Assembly: GCF_000699445.3 (NCBI RefSeq) | Contig: NC_067200.1 | Location: 15,692,510-15,756,509 of the forward strand | Direction: 5' to 3' | DNA length: 64,000 nt | DNA from: Schistosoma haematobium | Taxonomy: Eukaryota > Platyhelminthes > Trematoda > Strigeidida > Schistosomatidae | In this document: positions 37,901-52,693 of the stretch, in pieces | Layout: every line of letters begins with the position of its first letter | Position numbering within the stretch: the stretch's first letter is position 1 | Notes under the pieces: generated by a model | The model's database searches: none | The model's input: the letters and a program-made list of their open reading frames with translations, nothing else | Told to the model about the DNA's origin: nothing | Made by a program: the position numbers and the translations under genes

Positions 37901-40900
37901 ACACGGGTATGAGGGCTGGTGTCACCTCCCGGCTGCCCACACCGTGGAAGGGTATTTCTTGAGGAACCTGAAAAGGAAATTGGATTAGTGTTGGTCTTGA
38001 CGACCTGGGAGCGTGACCGCAGAGCCCAACGGACAACTGCTTGAGGCCGGTCGCGCACGGCCTTTTCGTGGGAGGTTTTTAACGTGTTAGCTCCGTTCTT
38101 CAAAGGGCCTTACCGCCGGAGACGGAAATCTGTGAGGTAAGGTGTGATATTTTTAGGGTCGACCTTTTCTAACCCCACCCCTCCTTGTGGGAAGGCAGCA
38201 TCTCTGTCATGCTGGTTGTCCGAGGGAAACACCTTACTGCGGTCACACCTCTCTACAGTCAGCAGTACGACTTCGCCCTCAAACCTTGAGTTGCGGCTTT
38301 TAGTTTTACCGTTCTCCAATCGACCTGCCTGGCATGGTAGAACCTACAGGAACATATGTTCCAGCCAATACAGCTCGGTTGGGTCATCACGATAGGCAAG
38401 CCCGACCACTGCGTCAAGGTAGCAGCTTCGGTCGGACTTATATTTTCGCAGTCTAAATTAATCTGGCTTAATCAATTACTTTACCCTGACACATTCGAGA
38501 AATTTATTTAGCACTCGCCTCACACTTATTGTATCTTAATTAGTCAGTATAACTGCATGCAATACGTATAACCTAGTCAAACACTTAATCTTTTGAATTA
38601 TATAATTATTTCTCTTATTCTAAATTGTCTGACATTTATTTCCATGATTATTGTCATCCCAATTTTATTTGACGTTAAATCTAATTAAATTGAATAATGA
38701 ACGTTGACTATTTCAACATTTTCCTAGTTTACATCACAGGACGATATTAGCTAGACGACCACTTAAAACCGGAAAGCATGAAACAGTTGTTTCGCCATGA
38801 TAATGGGACTCCTAAGCGGTGGATATCCGCGAAAACCACAGGTGACCAAACTATCAGATTACTGAGTCGGGGATCCAATGGTGATATATTTCTGACCTCA
38901 GTCAATTCGTGATAATAAGCGACCATCTTTCATTTCTCCAGATGGATATTTGTCTCTCAGATCCGACGTTGGTGAACTCTATTAATAACAACTCAACAGA
39001 AATCGTAGAATTAATTCTAGACGTTAGTCACTAGTGAAGATACGATCATCATTTCAAGATTTTCAAATAGTTCAAAATTAGAAGATTCTACTATTAAAGT
39101 TGCATTCTCTATAAGACTGGCTACACTACCGATTATTAATTTTAACTTATAATTGACAATCCTTGAATAAAATTTATTGAAAAGAATATTATTTGTTTCA
39201 AGAAAATTGAAATTTTTTTAACAATCTCGTATTAGTTTGTGGCGAGAGTTTTCCTAAACTGTGAAGTCTACAAAAAAGAAGTTTCAATGAATATAAATGT
39301 AATGAATAGGCTATGCAATTAAACTGAAGGTATATACGTGGAGCAAAGCTTCAAGTGACTGTGAATTGCACTTATCGTCTTATGGTAATACGAAATACTA
39401 AGGATATTCTCCGCAATGAAAATATTTTCATAGTGCATGGTATCCACGTTTTCCTACGACAAATTCGAAAGATTACTTTGTTGCATTATTTAAAAGCCTA
39501 TATTATTAATAAGAGATGAAAAAAATTACCTGTGTAAACGTAACACGACTTTCAGCTAGAATTGATTTTGCAACATCATCCGCAATAAGGGGATCATGAT
39601 TATGCAAACTTTTTAAGTAATATCTTGAATTCAAAGTTAAACGTCCAGATAAATCATCCAGTACATTAGACAAGCGACTTTGTTTCACAATTGGCCCAGA
39701 TTCAACAGTCACCTTAACAAGATAAGAAAACAACCATGTAGTAGGTTGGACTGTATGGAGGGGAGTGAATTTGCAAAGATTATTTATTTCGAAACTAGTG
39801 CCTACTATAAATTAAAATCATTTGATGAGTCATTTATATACTATTATGTGTTGAATAGCTGTTTCATTTTAGATTGCAATAGAGCACAAAAGGATTGAAA
39901 TTGGATGTGCACAATCGAGATTTAAACTAGGATGAAATAGCACCATAATGTCCTCTACTTTCAAGTTGTCAAAAATTTATTAATTATACTTAAAAACTAT
40001 CAGTTCAACCAGAGAACTTATTTTTAACGAGTTCACTTTCAATTTTGTGAAATTGTATATTATGATCACTATTATGAAACAGAATAATCTGTATGGTTGT
40101 TAAGATGCAATCAATTACGAAGAAGATGGAAGATAGTTAATCGAATGAAATACTTGATAATTAAGGTGAATAGGATAATCATGAGCGAAAATTAATCAAA
40201 CGTATTAAAATGAATAACATAAAAAATAAATGATAATCAAGTGTACTTGAGGCAGTAAAAACCACAATAAGAATAATATTTAGTAGTACAGGGAGTTAAA
40301 ACAATTGTATCAACACCGTGTGACAGCGAAATATGATTAAATTAAAGGCATGATAAACAAAATCAAATTTAAAAAGAAAGATCTCATTTCTATACAAAAC
40401 TTTAGTTTCAACATTAAGCATAACGAACGCTTCTTCTTCTCCAAAGAATATGAAATGTGTTTGAGAGTAAAGGTTTATGAATGATTAATTAGAGCGTATA
40501 AATCATATTAAAAGCAGAACATGAAGTTAAGTCTACCATACATTGCAAAATAAAAAATATATAACTGGTCAACATTGTCAATAGATATGCTACGCTGGAA
40601 GCTGTTGTGAAACGCTAAGAATGAGACAGATTTTGATTAACAAACTTTGTGCTTCATACCATAAAAACAGATAAGTTGGCATATGAACACTGATGATCAT
40701 AAATTATCTTATCTATTTCAAAAATAGGATGTAGATAGCTCAAAATCAAATGCTAGTCTAAAATTATCTACAATACAACCAACTACCAAAGAAAATACAT
40801 ACAAATGAAATGTAACATTGAATGATCCTCTACAACATAAAAGACTTCAGGATTCTGATTTCTTTCTAAAAAGTACAATTATAATCGCAAAAATTGACAT

Positions 40901-43900
40901 TTTAATACTCATCTGAAATTGCAACGAATTCATACACTTTATTTATCCAAAATTTGTTATTATCAGCTTACAATGAGTGGAATAAGTGTTAGTGTGAATA
41001 ATGAAGGTGGTAGAAATAACACCTACGTAACTTGCTTTTTGTGTTGCATGGATTGTGAAGAAAAGTTCAATATGAAGGGATACTTTTCTAAATACGGGTT
41101 GATATAAGCTACAAAACCATTCAGAAACCAAGAAGGACTGGGCAGCTGTTTCGTTCTGATTTAGAATTCATCGGCAATCCTACTGGCCATTCGAACAAGA
41201 ATCAAACCATGGGATCCCGGGTTTCGCGGTGGGAGCACTTTCTTAATATTGTTGTATTAAAATACCTTTGGTTGTCCCCACTTGTGTTCTCGTCCACTAC
41301 AATATCAGTGACCCGGAATTTGTTGGTTTATATCTCCAACTAGTCAATACGTGGTATAGTGCCAACGTGATCCAAAAATGGTCAGTGATAATTATGTGGT
41401 TAGCGATGAATAACCTGTAGATAGATTGTGAAAGTAGTTCTTTACTGAAAATGTCGATGTCAGTAACTGTTCCTCACCCACCTGATTCAAAACTACTGCT
41501 AATAATATCATGTGATAGCTTTGTCGTCCTGAAATTGCAACTGTCCTTAGGGTTGACCAAACTAAAACTTGCTATAAGTCTGTAAAACCATTGCATGTTC
41601 GCGCAAACCGGACTCACAGGTACAGTCTGTAGAGTCAAAAACTTCAAGGTACTCGAAATCAATACACTGAAATAAATGCTGAAATCGACCAGAATAAGTT
41701 ACAGCGTTACAGTCGGATTCGTTCATTTATCCTCCCAAAACTTTTAGGTTAAAATATGAATCCACATTTTTATTCAGATGATTCAGCCCATTTTTTCCTA
41801 ACCATATACTCTATGTTTAGTCAATTTAACTTTGATAAGATTACTATCACCACTAAGTTGCTACTGAAATCTTAGCTGATACCAATCGATTGGTCTAGAT
41901 CGCTGTTCGAACCACACAATAAGAAAGAACCAAGGTCCTTTTCTGACAATCACAGGGCTATCACTTTTTCTACCAAAGTGTTACAAATATTAGGTAGAGC
42001 TTGTGAAGAGAGAATCCGAGAAAATCAGACTGGTTTCATACCTGCACGTGGATGCATAGACCAAATATTCACCCTTCGGCAGGTTCCAGAACGTAGACAT
42101 ACTTTTTGAGGTCCGATTATAGTTGTATTCCTTGACATCAAGACAGCGTTCGGCTCTGTTGGTCGTAAGGTTCGACGGCAGTGTCAGTCATCAAAATGCA
42201 TATCAAAAGAGTGTATTAACTCTGTACAGGCTCACCACTCGAACACTAGTGGACGAATCAAAACTTATAGACAACTTTCATCAGAATCGATTACTTCGAG
42301 TGTTCTTCAGGGTTGTCCGCTTTTCCCATTCTTATTTAGCTTTGTCATAGACATGCTTTTAGAGATAGCACTTTCATCGTCTAACTTTCCAGAGGTTGAT
42401 TTTCTACCAGGAGATTCACTTGTTGACTTGGAATACGCAAATACACAGTTCTTTTTGGTGAAGACGCTGGCCACTTTAAGCAACAATCCAAGCATGTTCT
42501 GGATGCGGTCCTCTCAACCCAAATGCAAAATGTTACTATAGGACTGGTCTGTGTTGACGCCTGAACTAAGAATAGGGAGTGAAGTAGTTCAGCACATCGA
42601 CCTCCGATTATTTTTACATCCTAATCAATCCTGACAGGTTGGTATCTGACAAAGTCTTGGCACAAATTCTAAAAGTTCAGTGGACTTCTAACTTATGACT
42701 GTGAAACCTGGCTATTAAAAGTAAAGAATATTTGTAAGTTACTACTGGTATTCAATCGTCAGTGTCTTCGAAGCATCGCTCGTGTATGTTTGACACACAG
42801 AGTAAGTGGTGCCTGGGTCAGGAATAGGGTACTAGGTAAGGATGGCAAACCGACTGATGAGGTAGTAAATCTTCATCAACCACCGCCTACCTCGATGAGA
42901 GATGTTATCTGTGTAAGACTAAGCTGGAAGAAAGCTAGAGGCGGCCAGACCAAAACATGACACCAGTCCATGAAGTTATCGACGACTGGACTGAACCACG
43001 TCAATCGAGTGTAGACTACTTGGTTGGCGTCTGCATGATTAACGTAACCAACGGTTGGAGACTTTCAGTGACATGGCTCAAAATCGTCTGCAATGGCGCA
43101 GGTGTATCTATTCTTTGTCTTCCTCCAAATTATGAGCTTCTAAATTCCTCATAAGAAGACGAACAATGTGGCAGCAGCCTCAGCAGCAGTAGGTCTCAAT
43201 ATACACAAAGGGAAGAGCAAGGTTCTCCGATACAACACAGCATGCACCAATCCGATCACAATTGACGGAGAAGATTTGGAAGATGTAAAAACCTTTACAT
43301 ATTTGGGCAGCATCATTGATGAACAGGGTGGATCTGATGCAGATGTGAAGGCGCGGATCGGCAAAGCAAGAGCAGCATATTTACAACTGAAGAACATCTG
43401 GAACTCAAAGCAACTGTCAACCAACACCAAGGTCAGGATTTTCAATACAAATGTCAAGACAGTTCTACTGTATGGGGCAGAAACCTGGAGAACTACGAAA
43501 GCCATCATGCAGAAAATACAGGTGTTTATTAACAGTTGTCTACGCAAAATACTTCGGATCCGTTGGCCAGACACTATTAGCAACAACGTACTGTGGGAAA
43601 GAACAAACCAGATCCCAGTGGAGGAGGAAATTAGGAAGAAGCGCTGGAAGTGGATAGGACACACATTGAGGAAAGCACCCAACTGAGTCACAAGACAAGC
43701 CCTCACATGGAATCCTCAAGGCCAAAGGAAAAGAGGAAGACCAAAGAACACATTACGCCGAGAAATGGAAATAGACATGAAAAAAATGAACAAGAATTGG
43801 ATGGAACTAGAAAAGAAGGCCCAGGACAGAGTGGGTTGGAGAATGCTGGTCGGCGGCCTATGCTCCATTAGGAGTAACAGGCGTAAGTAGGTAAATTACT

Positions 43901-46900
43901 CATAACTTTTCTTGTTTCCATTTCAATAATTTAAATTTACTTGAATCACATCACCGATGCTTAACATTTTCAATCACCATTGATAATGTTACCACTTCTG
44001 TTATTCTGCAATTTGGCCTGACAATTTAATCTCGCCATTCTAATGGAGTATGGAAACTTGAGCCATTGTAATGACGCACCATGAACTAAGTGACCTCTGA
44101 TTGACTGACTAATGGAAATTAGATGAAAGACGTTTTGTAACGCGCAATAGACTTTACGAGTTCCTTAGTTGCCTAATTGATTTTTCCATAAATATTAACA
44201 GCAAGTGTATGTTTAAGGAGAAAAAAACTATATTTGTATCTAGTCTCTTCAAAGAATTTCAAGTCGAGAAACAATGAATGAATTTTGCAATCTTCAGATG
44301 TTTGAAATCACTGGAAGCTCGTGCCTGACCGTTTCTGCTACCCTGGCGTGGTAGTCGGGCTTCCCTATCGTGATCTTAGTATGGTTCTTCACTTAACCTC
44401 AACTCGAGAAAACCGAGAGTGGACGAGATACATCCTCCATGTATCTGCCGACCTGATTTCTAGTCCTCGTGAACTGAAAGGTGTAGGCATAGCACTAGGT
44501 ACGAAGGCAGAACAAGCACTATTAGAGTGGATCCCCGTCAACAGTCGTCTATGTACTGTTCGGCTAAACGGCTCCGTAAGAACTCAGAAGGATACAGACA
44601 CACTTCGTTGCCTTTTCGTCGTTCCTGCCTACGCTCCCACTGACTGCAGCTCGAATAAAGTGAAAGATGAATTTTACAGAAAGCTTTCTGAACTTCTTCA
44701 GAAAGCTAAACGCTCAGACATAGTACTCGTAGGGGGTGACTTTAATACCCAAGTAGGTAGCTTAAACCAAGCAGAAAGACATTTTGGTGGATATTTTAGT
44801 ATTCCGGCTCAGTGAACAGAAAATGGTGATCGTCTGCTGCAACTGTGCTCAGATGATCGTTTATTTTTGGCAAACACAAATTTTAAGCATAAGGAGAGAC
44901 ATCGTCTAACATGGAGACCCCATGCACCAAACCAACGATGGACTCAAATAGACCACATTGCCATCAGTCATCGTTGGAGAGGGTCGGTAGGAGATTGTCG
45001 CTCATTCTGGAGTACCTGCTTGGACTCCGACCATGCCCTAATACGGGCACGCATCTGCTTGCGCCTCACTGGACGCAAAAAAGCCACATTAAAAAGACCC
45101 ATTAGAACTGAGCTGAGTAACGAGAAAACAAAAATAGGTTCCAAGAACAACTGAGTTCACAATTAGGTAGTTGTGAAGACGAGGCTGACCCAGATGTTGC
45201 TTGGAAGGGCATACAATCAGCTGTGGAAACAGCAGTGATATCTGTTAATGATTTAAATCAATGGATTTCTTCTAGGTCTGTTGCAATGATGGATTCTCGT
45301 AAACTCATCCCATCAGGCTCTGAAAATGATGAAGAGCGAAAGCAAATCAGATCTAGGTTAACCAAACGTCCAACGAACGACCGTAAGCAGTGGTGGGCAA
45401 CGAAAGCAAAAGAGATGGAAAAGGCGGTAGCGGATGTAGGTAACACAAGACAGCTCTTCAGATTCATAAAAGAAACAGGAACTAAAAAGTCAAGTGTAAG
45501 TGAGACTATCTCAGAAAAAACGACACTCTTATCTGCTCCCAGTCCAGACGTTTAGAACGATGGGTGGAACATTTTAGAGAGTAACTCTGCTGGCCTTCAG
45601 CTACCCTACAAATACCCACCATTCCCAGACCGAGTGAATGGAATATTGAAGTAGGTCTCCCGACTCCAGCTGAAGTTCAAAATTCTGTAGCTAATCTGAA
45701 AAGAGTAAGGGCAGCTGGTCCAGATGGATTGGCTCCAGAGGTCATTAGGTATGGTGGTCTATTTTTAGCGATTAACTTAACTTTACAGCTGAGAAACGTG
45801 GCCATTCAGAGTAGAAAATACTTGTAAGTTACTAATATTTGATCACAGATGCCTTAGAAATATTGCCAACATCTGCTGGGATCATCACGTAAGTAATAGT
45901 GAGGTTAGACGCAGGGTATTAGGAAATGATGGTAAATCAGTTGATGAGGTTATGAATCTTCACCGACTGAGATGGTTGAGCCACATGTTACGTATGCCTG
46001 AACACCGATTACCAAGACGCGCAATGCTAACCAGTGTTCGGAATGGTTGGAAGAAAGTTAGGGGCGACCAAACCAAAGCGTGGCATCAATGCTTGATTTC
46101 ACGAACTTCTAGTCTTAGCCATGTTGGTAGATACAGACTACTTGGTTGGGGTCCGCGTGACTATCGTAACCAAATGGTTGGAGAATTTTGGTGACATGGC
46201 TCAGAATCGATCACAATGGCGTCGGTGTATACACTCTCTGTCTTCCCTTAAACTAAGAGATTAAGATCGCTTCATATCTTTCTTTCTACGAACCAATTCT
46301 TTCTTCTTGTACTATATCTCTATATGCAATCTTTCTCTTATATATTACCACCTTTGACCTAACCACTGCTATGAATCCGGTGTTTGTCTTGCTGTGCTAA
46401 TGAGGTGTGGCAACTTGGACTGATTCATTTATGTGCTTGGTCCAACATTGTGGCTGACTGCCGACTGACTGTTTATTTGGACAACAGCGAGTTGCAGATA
46501 CCTGTTTAGAACTGGAAATTCATTAGCCCCATGGCAATTTTTTTCAAATCGTTTGATAGCTATAAATTCTTTATTCATTTTGCGTGAGTGGTTTTTTCTA
46601 ATCTCAATAACATAACAAACGTCTACGCAATAACAAATAATGTGATGAAGATTTATGATTATTATTATTAATCACTATGAAAGAAAAATAAACATTAAAC
46701 ATACATGGTATAAGCGATAAGAATGTTGATCTTCTACCGGTATACTGAATTCCTCCATGCATAAACGTGTCGCTTCGTATGCATTAGTGTGTCTACTTGG
46801 TAATATAATCAGCTTACTAGAATGATCTTTTCCATTATCATTTGATCGCCATACACGTATCACTGACAAATGGTCCGTATGAGTATTATTATTACTACCA

Positions 46901-49900
46901 GAATTTAAGCCTGAATATTTGACACTATCAGATAAATTATGTTGATTTTGGTGAAGAACGGTAATATAGTCACTGACTGTAGCAGCAACATTACTACCAG
47001 ATATTAATGATTTGTCCAGCATTATTAAATCCGGCTGTGATGACGATCTTTGCAGTGGTGGTGTTGGTGGGAAGTAATTATGATTGGCTGTTTTTGCACT
47101 ACTGCTGAATGTGTTATTGGATGGATGTTGTTCGTACGGTCGACATAAATCATTGCTATTATTACTTCGATTATCGATGGTGGTAGGATCTTTAAGTGAA
47201 TGTGACCAACGTGACTGGGAAATGGATGACTAGATGGTTGAAACATTAAAGAATAAGACAACAACAACTAAGAACAAACCATTTATCACGGTATTGCTAG
47301 ATTACGATAATGTAATACCAAGTTATCCATGTGAAGTGAATTAAAATAATATACACACATATTTAAAAACATACATAAAATGTTTTGAAGCAAAAAATGC
47401 CACTCAAACACATGTTCATACTTTCAACTTGAAGCCATATTTCATTTTCATTAAGTCCAATTCATGGTATTAAAACCTCTGTTTAAGCCAAAGTAACTGG
47501 AGTAGGGTTTAAACCTGTGACCTAATGGTTAAGGGTTGAGTTCTCAGAGCATTTCACAACAGTGGATAAAGTGCAGACAAACATACTGATTATGTAAATA
47601 CATATTCACTTACAAAAACACATTACGAACCACCATGATTTTCAAACTTGACATTCGTAATTAACTAACGTCTCTATATGAATCATTCATGTTCTGTTGA
47701 AACCTCTTCTAGCCCTTTTTAGCATGTGTAAACTCCATCATGCTTTGATGTTTCGAAACATTCAATGAATAAATCTAGACTTATGAGGAAAATTTAATTA
47801 TCTTTAAGTCTGTTCACTGAGAGTAATGATTCAGCTTTAAAAGTTTAAGATAGGGATTGCTCTATTTGCTTCTTAGTCATTAGTACAGAAAAATCTTAAA
47901 CGTTAAGAAAAGTAGTTATAACTTCAATACACAGTGAGTAATAGATTTTCAAAACTGAAGATTATTTTCAAAAATAATTTACCTGTTTACTACTGTCAGT
48001 TATTGATGTCTTATAAAACACTTGACTATCTTCATGAGGATGTGATAATCGAGTCGGTGATGTATCTGCACTGTGAGAAGAACGACCCGATGTAACATGT
48101 GAAGGTTGAAAGTTTCGACCACGTCTTCCAATTGAATTGTTACCCGGATAAGTAGAGAGAGTACTGACCGTAGAAAGGGAGCATGGTGTTGGCATTTTCG
48201 GTAGTGTTACAGTTGAAGAAGACTGTTGTTGTTGAGGGTAATTTGACTTCTTAAGAAGATCATCAGGTATGCTTATACTAGTTGGTCTATACATGAATAC
48301 AAAAAATATCTTGGTTGTCATCGTTATGGTCCAAAAATGTACGACAAATCATTAGGCTATACAATCTTAAAGAATGACACTTTATAATTCAGAAATAATC
48401 GTTTATAACGTGTATATATATACTAAATTATAGTTAATACAATACATAAAGGATATAATTACCCTTCGGTCTAAGCGGTTGGCAAAATAGAGAAACCAAT
48501 GGTGAAAGATAACTGTGAAGAGAATCCTACTACTATTATTACTCCTAATACTGATACTTATCACATCATTCAAATTAGTCGGTGGTTTTGGGACTTTAAC
48601 TCATCTCACTATTACTCAAACTTCAAATTGATGAACACCACCACTTGTTTCTTACATACAAAACGATGGACCTTAATAATTAAAACCAATCAATTTAAGC
48701 AGTTAGATCTTTTTCTACTTATTTCGGGTTTTGCAATTAAATAGTATCATGCACACGAATAAGCACGTAATGTATGACTTGAAGCTGGATATACAAGATT
48801 GTAAATGGTAGGGGTTTAGTGATTAAAGCACTAACGCTTCAACTAAAAGTATGTAGGTTCGTAACCCAACCTCGATTATTACGATTGAAAGGTCGAGTAG
48901 TAAGTATCACTAGCTCTGACACAAATAATGTGTCTGAAATTCAAATAAATAAATTGATATTTGGTGGACAAGTAACACTATTACTGTTATTCATTCATTC
49001 TTAGTAGTTTTATAATGACATTACAAAAACAAATGTACTAATTGCTTTTCTTTGAAGTATATACACATCGCAGTTAATGTAGTGAAAGATTATATGCTGT
49101 TGAAATATCCTCGGTTAACTAATTCACTGAACTACATTTTTATCATGTGTATAAACATTATTGCTAACTAATAACTTTTGTTGACATTGTTGTTTTATTA
49201 TTTTCTTCATTAAACTCGTACATCCTATTATTCACATGAATCACGGAAATTCAGTAAGCTTTGTGTCTCTTGGTTTAATGGTTGATTTTTCATTAGATCA
49301 GTTCGATTACTTGGTAGGTTTATTACTATGCATAAGTTCCTAAAGACCAACACATACCAAGCTTTTAGGCTAAAAACGTTGATCATCCACTAATTATCAA
49401 ACATAATCAACGCAATCCAGTATTCGATGTTTGTCTGGAAAAGTAGAATGAATGCACATAAATCAATAAATATTTTATGTGAACATAAAACTATTTTGTT
49501 TGAATAGATACTTGACATATAGTAAGTATGTAGTGTAAATGAATGTACGTGAGTGATCGAATCAAACTTCATTTAACTAGGTCATTATAATGATAGACGA
49601 TATTGGCATAACGCAGGTTAATAACTCCATAGTATGTCAGATATGGCTGGTGGTTTTAAGTCGTTACCGCGTGTAGACTGTTGTTGACTACGGAAGTAGA
49701 TGAAAAAAGGGTAGAAGTGATCGGTTTAGGATATGAGGAGTTATGTAATGAAAGATAAGACTACTATACCTTTTGATTCATCATGCCTAAGTAGTTAATG
49801 ATTGAGAGATTATGCAATCTAATAACTGGAAATGTTATCGAATATCCACCCAAATAGTAACCGCTATCAATCTTGTACTAGCTTTCTAAGATGTTTTTTA

Positions 49901-52633
49901 CAAAAGTTATAATGAACATTTTTAATTGAACGAAATTCATATCGGTTTCCTTTCCTAATTGAATTATATCATACAATAAATATTATTTTGGTCCACTTAT
50001 TTATCGATTATATGACAATATTCTTGTTTTTTCATATTATCATTTCATGTTTCAATGGCCTATTGTAACGAAATATCTAGGCGTTTGAGATAAAAGTTAT
50101 ACACATTGATTTCGCCTTCACTAGTACAAGCATTAGTCTAGTAGTTTCATTATTTGGAGAACTACGAAAGCCATCATCCAGAAGATACAAGTGTTTATTA
50201 TTAATAGCTATCTACGCAAAATACTTCGGATCCGTTGGCCAGACACTATCAGCAACAACCTACTGTAGGAGAGAACAATCCAGATCCCAGCGGAGGAAGA
50301 AGCGCTGGAAGTGGATAGGAAACACATTGAGGAAAGCACCCAACTGGATCACAAGACAAGCCTTCACATGGAATCCTCAAGGCCAAAGGACAAGAGGAAG
50401 ACTAAAGAACACATTACGCCGGGAAATGGAGACAGATATGAGAAAAATGAACAAAAGTTGGATAGAATTGGAAAGGAAGGCCCAGGACAGAGTGAGTTGG
50501 AGAATGCTGGTCGGTGGCCTACGCTACATTGGGAGTAACGGGCGTAAGTAAGTAAGTTACGAACAGTAACCAACTTACAAAACTGTGTTAACATGCATTT
50601 GAAGAATTAATCTCACTTAAATGACAACTATTGTGAAAAAATGTGATGTATAAAATAGTAAATGCATGCAAAAATGATGGTAGTTAAATTTGAAAAAAGT
50701 AGATGCAACAAACATCGGAAGGTAATAAAGCAGATCTCAGAATACGTTGAATTCAACAGTATTCTCCGAATACTGTATAGATGCATGCAATATTTCGTTT
50801 AAATATTTATCTGAATATATACGTACGTGGATAGTTCCAATGACTGGAGATTTTTTGGATGACGAAAATATTCCGGTTCATTGGTAGAAGTATACGGTAA
50901 TAGCGCACAGATAGTTACAAGAGGCCTGATTACATTCATTAAAATTGATGAACACCAAATTGTTAGAGAGATAAAACCCAGTGAAAAACAAGTAGATGAT
51001 ATCCAAAATTTTTGAAAAGTATAATAAAACAGATAATCCTATACATTTTTAGCTAGGAATGTTGACGATGTTTAGGACCTGATGGTATCCCAAACATCCT
51101 TTTTAAAAAGTGTGATGACGTTCTATGTTATCCGTTCACGACTATATTTAACAGATCTTTCTCATCTAATCTCATACCGAAAATATGGAGAAAGATAAAT
51201 ATAATTCCTGTACCCAAGAAAGCATCTGGTGATAAGAGTGTAAAATTTAGACTTATTGCAATAACTTCACCCTTCCTCAAAACAATGGAAAAATTATTAA
51301 TACTTCCACTTCAGCCTGAGATAAAAGAGCATATTGACCCATATCAGTTTGCTTACAGACGCAGAAGCACTTTAGATGTTGTTGCTGTTCTGCATCACAC
51401 CATACTGTTCAACTTAGAAAAGGGTAAGAAGTATGTTCGATGTGCTTTTCTGGACTATACTCCAACTTTTGATTCTATACCAAGACAACGTTTACTTAAC
51501 AAGTTGATCAGCATCAACACTGACAGCTGGATAACCAACTGGCTATGTTGCTACCTCTCTGGAAGGGAACAGTACATTGTGTTTGGAGGAAAGTGTTCAG
51601 AGTCTCTACTGTCTCATGAAGGTGTACCACAAGGAGCTGCTCTGTCACCTCTTCTCTTTTTTTCTGCATGATCTGCCATCTTCCACAGAAAACACTTTTG
51701 TGAAATATGCGGATGACCCCCCTGTATGTATGCCTATCTCTTCCTCTTTACATCCCATAGAAATGAATGAGTTTTTGTCTCGTATTGATTATTGGTCTAT
51801 TGGTAATGGTCTCATACCTAATCCGTCTAAATACCAAGCTGTTAACTTTAGCATGAGACATGAACGGAATCTAAACACCATTTTGAGATTCCATAATGTT
51901 TGTACCATCCGAGACTCTTTGATAAACACAATGTCGAAGGTCAATTATCTTGGTGTCACCTTTTCCACTGATCTGTCTTGGTCTTCCCACGTTTTATTGT
52001 TATCGAAGAAGGTTTTCCGTCTGACCTACTACATAGAGATTGCATGCTCTAGCGATTACTCGTCATTTACTCTTACAATTTGTCAATTCTTGCATATTAC
52101 CTATTATACTTTACTGTTCTCCATTATTCTTTCCCGGGCTTTTGAGAAAAGACTTTGCTGTATTGCGGAGAGTGATGAAGGCAGTTAGCAAGATGTGTGG
52201 TGAATCTTTCGAGGTCATAATTAATATGGTTGTGGATAGAAATTTAAAATCATGCAAACTCCTGGCAGGTGTTATTTTATCAGATACTAGCCATCCCCCT
52301 CACTCTTATCTTTCTCCTTGTATATCTTCTAGTAGAACGAGACGTAATTACATTAAAATCCATGCACGCAAGCAAAAGTATAAAAGTTCTATAATACCTT
52401 ACCTAGCAAATATACTCTGTGACGAACAGGTTGTTAGAGTTAACCTAGTCAATAACCTGCATTCTTAACATGTCCTTAATTTTAAAAGTTGTACAGTTAT
52501 TCGGCTTTTTTTTAAAAAACTTTTTTATTTTTTTGTATTTGTTACTGTTTTTGTTGTTGTTGCGTAAGTAACTTGTTGAAATACCCTGTGCTGAGAATTA
52601 TATATTGTACCAAAATATAATATTGAATAAAGC

Positions 52634-52693
<60 letters not shown>

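Larger units (their letters stand above)
35574..39529 (-). other. RAPGEF intron, 4.0 kb
   Basis: Its main content is the SR2-like element 36311-38436. A decayed hammerhead-type repeat is at 38755-38835. 35580-36290 and 38840-39520 show nothing recognisable. Confidence 0.85.
41865..44110 (+). mobile_element. Decayed SR2-like RTE copy, interrupted by a younger insertion
   Basis: It follows the RT and 3' region of the reference element with many stops and shifts: [33 protein letters not shown], and LEYAN where YADD is expected. After 43154 it is interrupted, and its tail resumes at 43892 and ends near 44110 with GGAGTATGGAAACTTGAGCC and GATTGACTGAC. Long inactive. Confidence 0.78.
39713..46704 (-). 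other. RAPGEF intron, 7.0 kb
   Basis: It contains a hammerhead relic (41110-41235), a decayed SR2-like copy with a nested Perere-3-like insertion (41865-44110), and an internally deleted SR2-like element (44324-46470). 39720-41100 and 41250-41860 are A+T-rich with nothing I can name. Confidence 0.85.
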
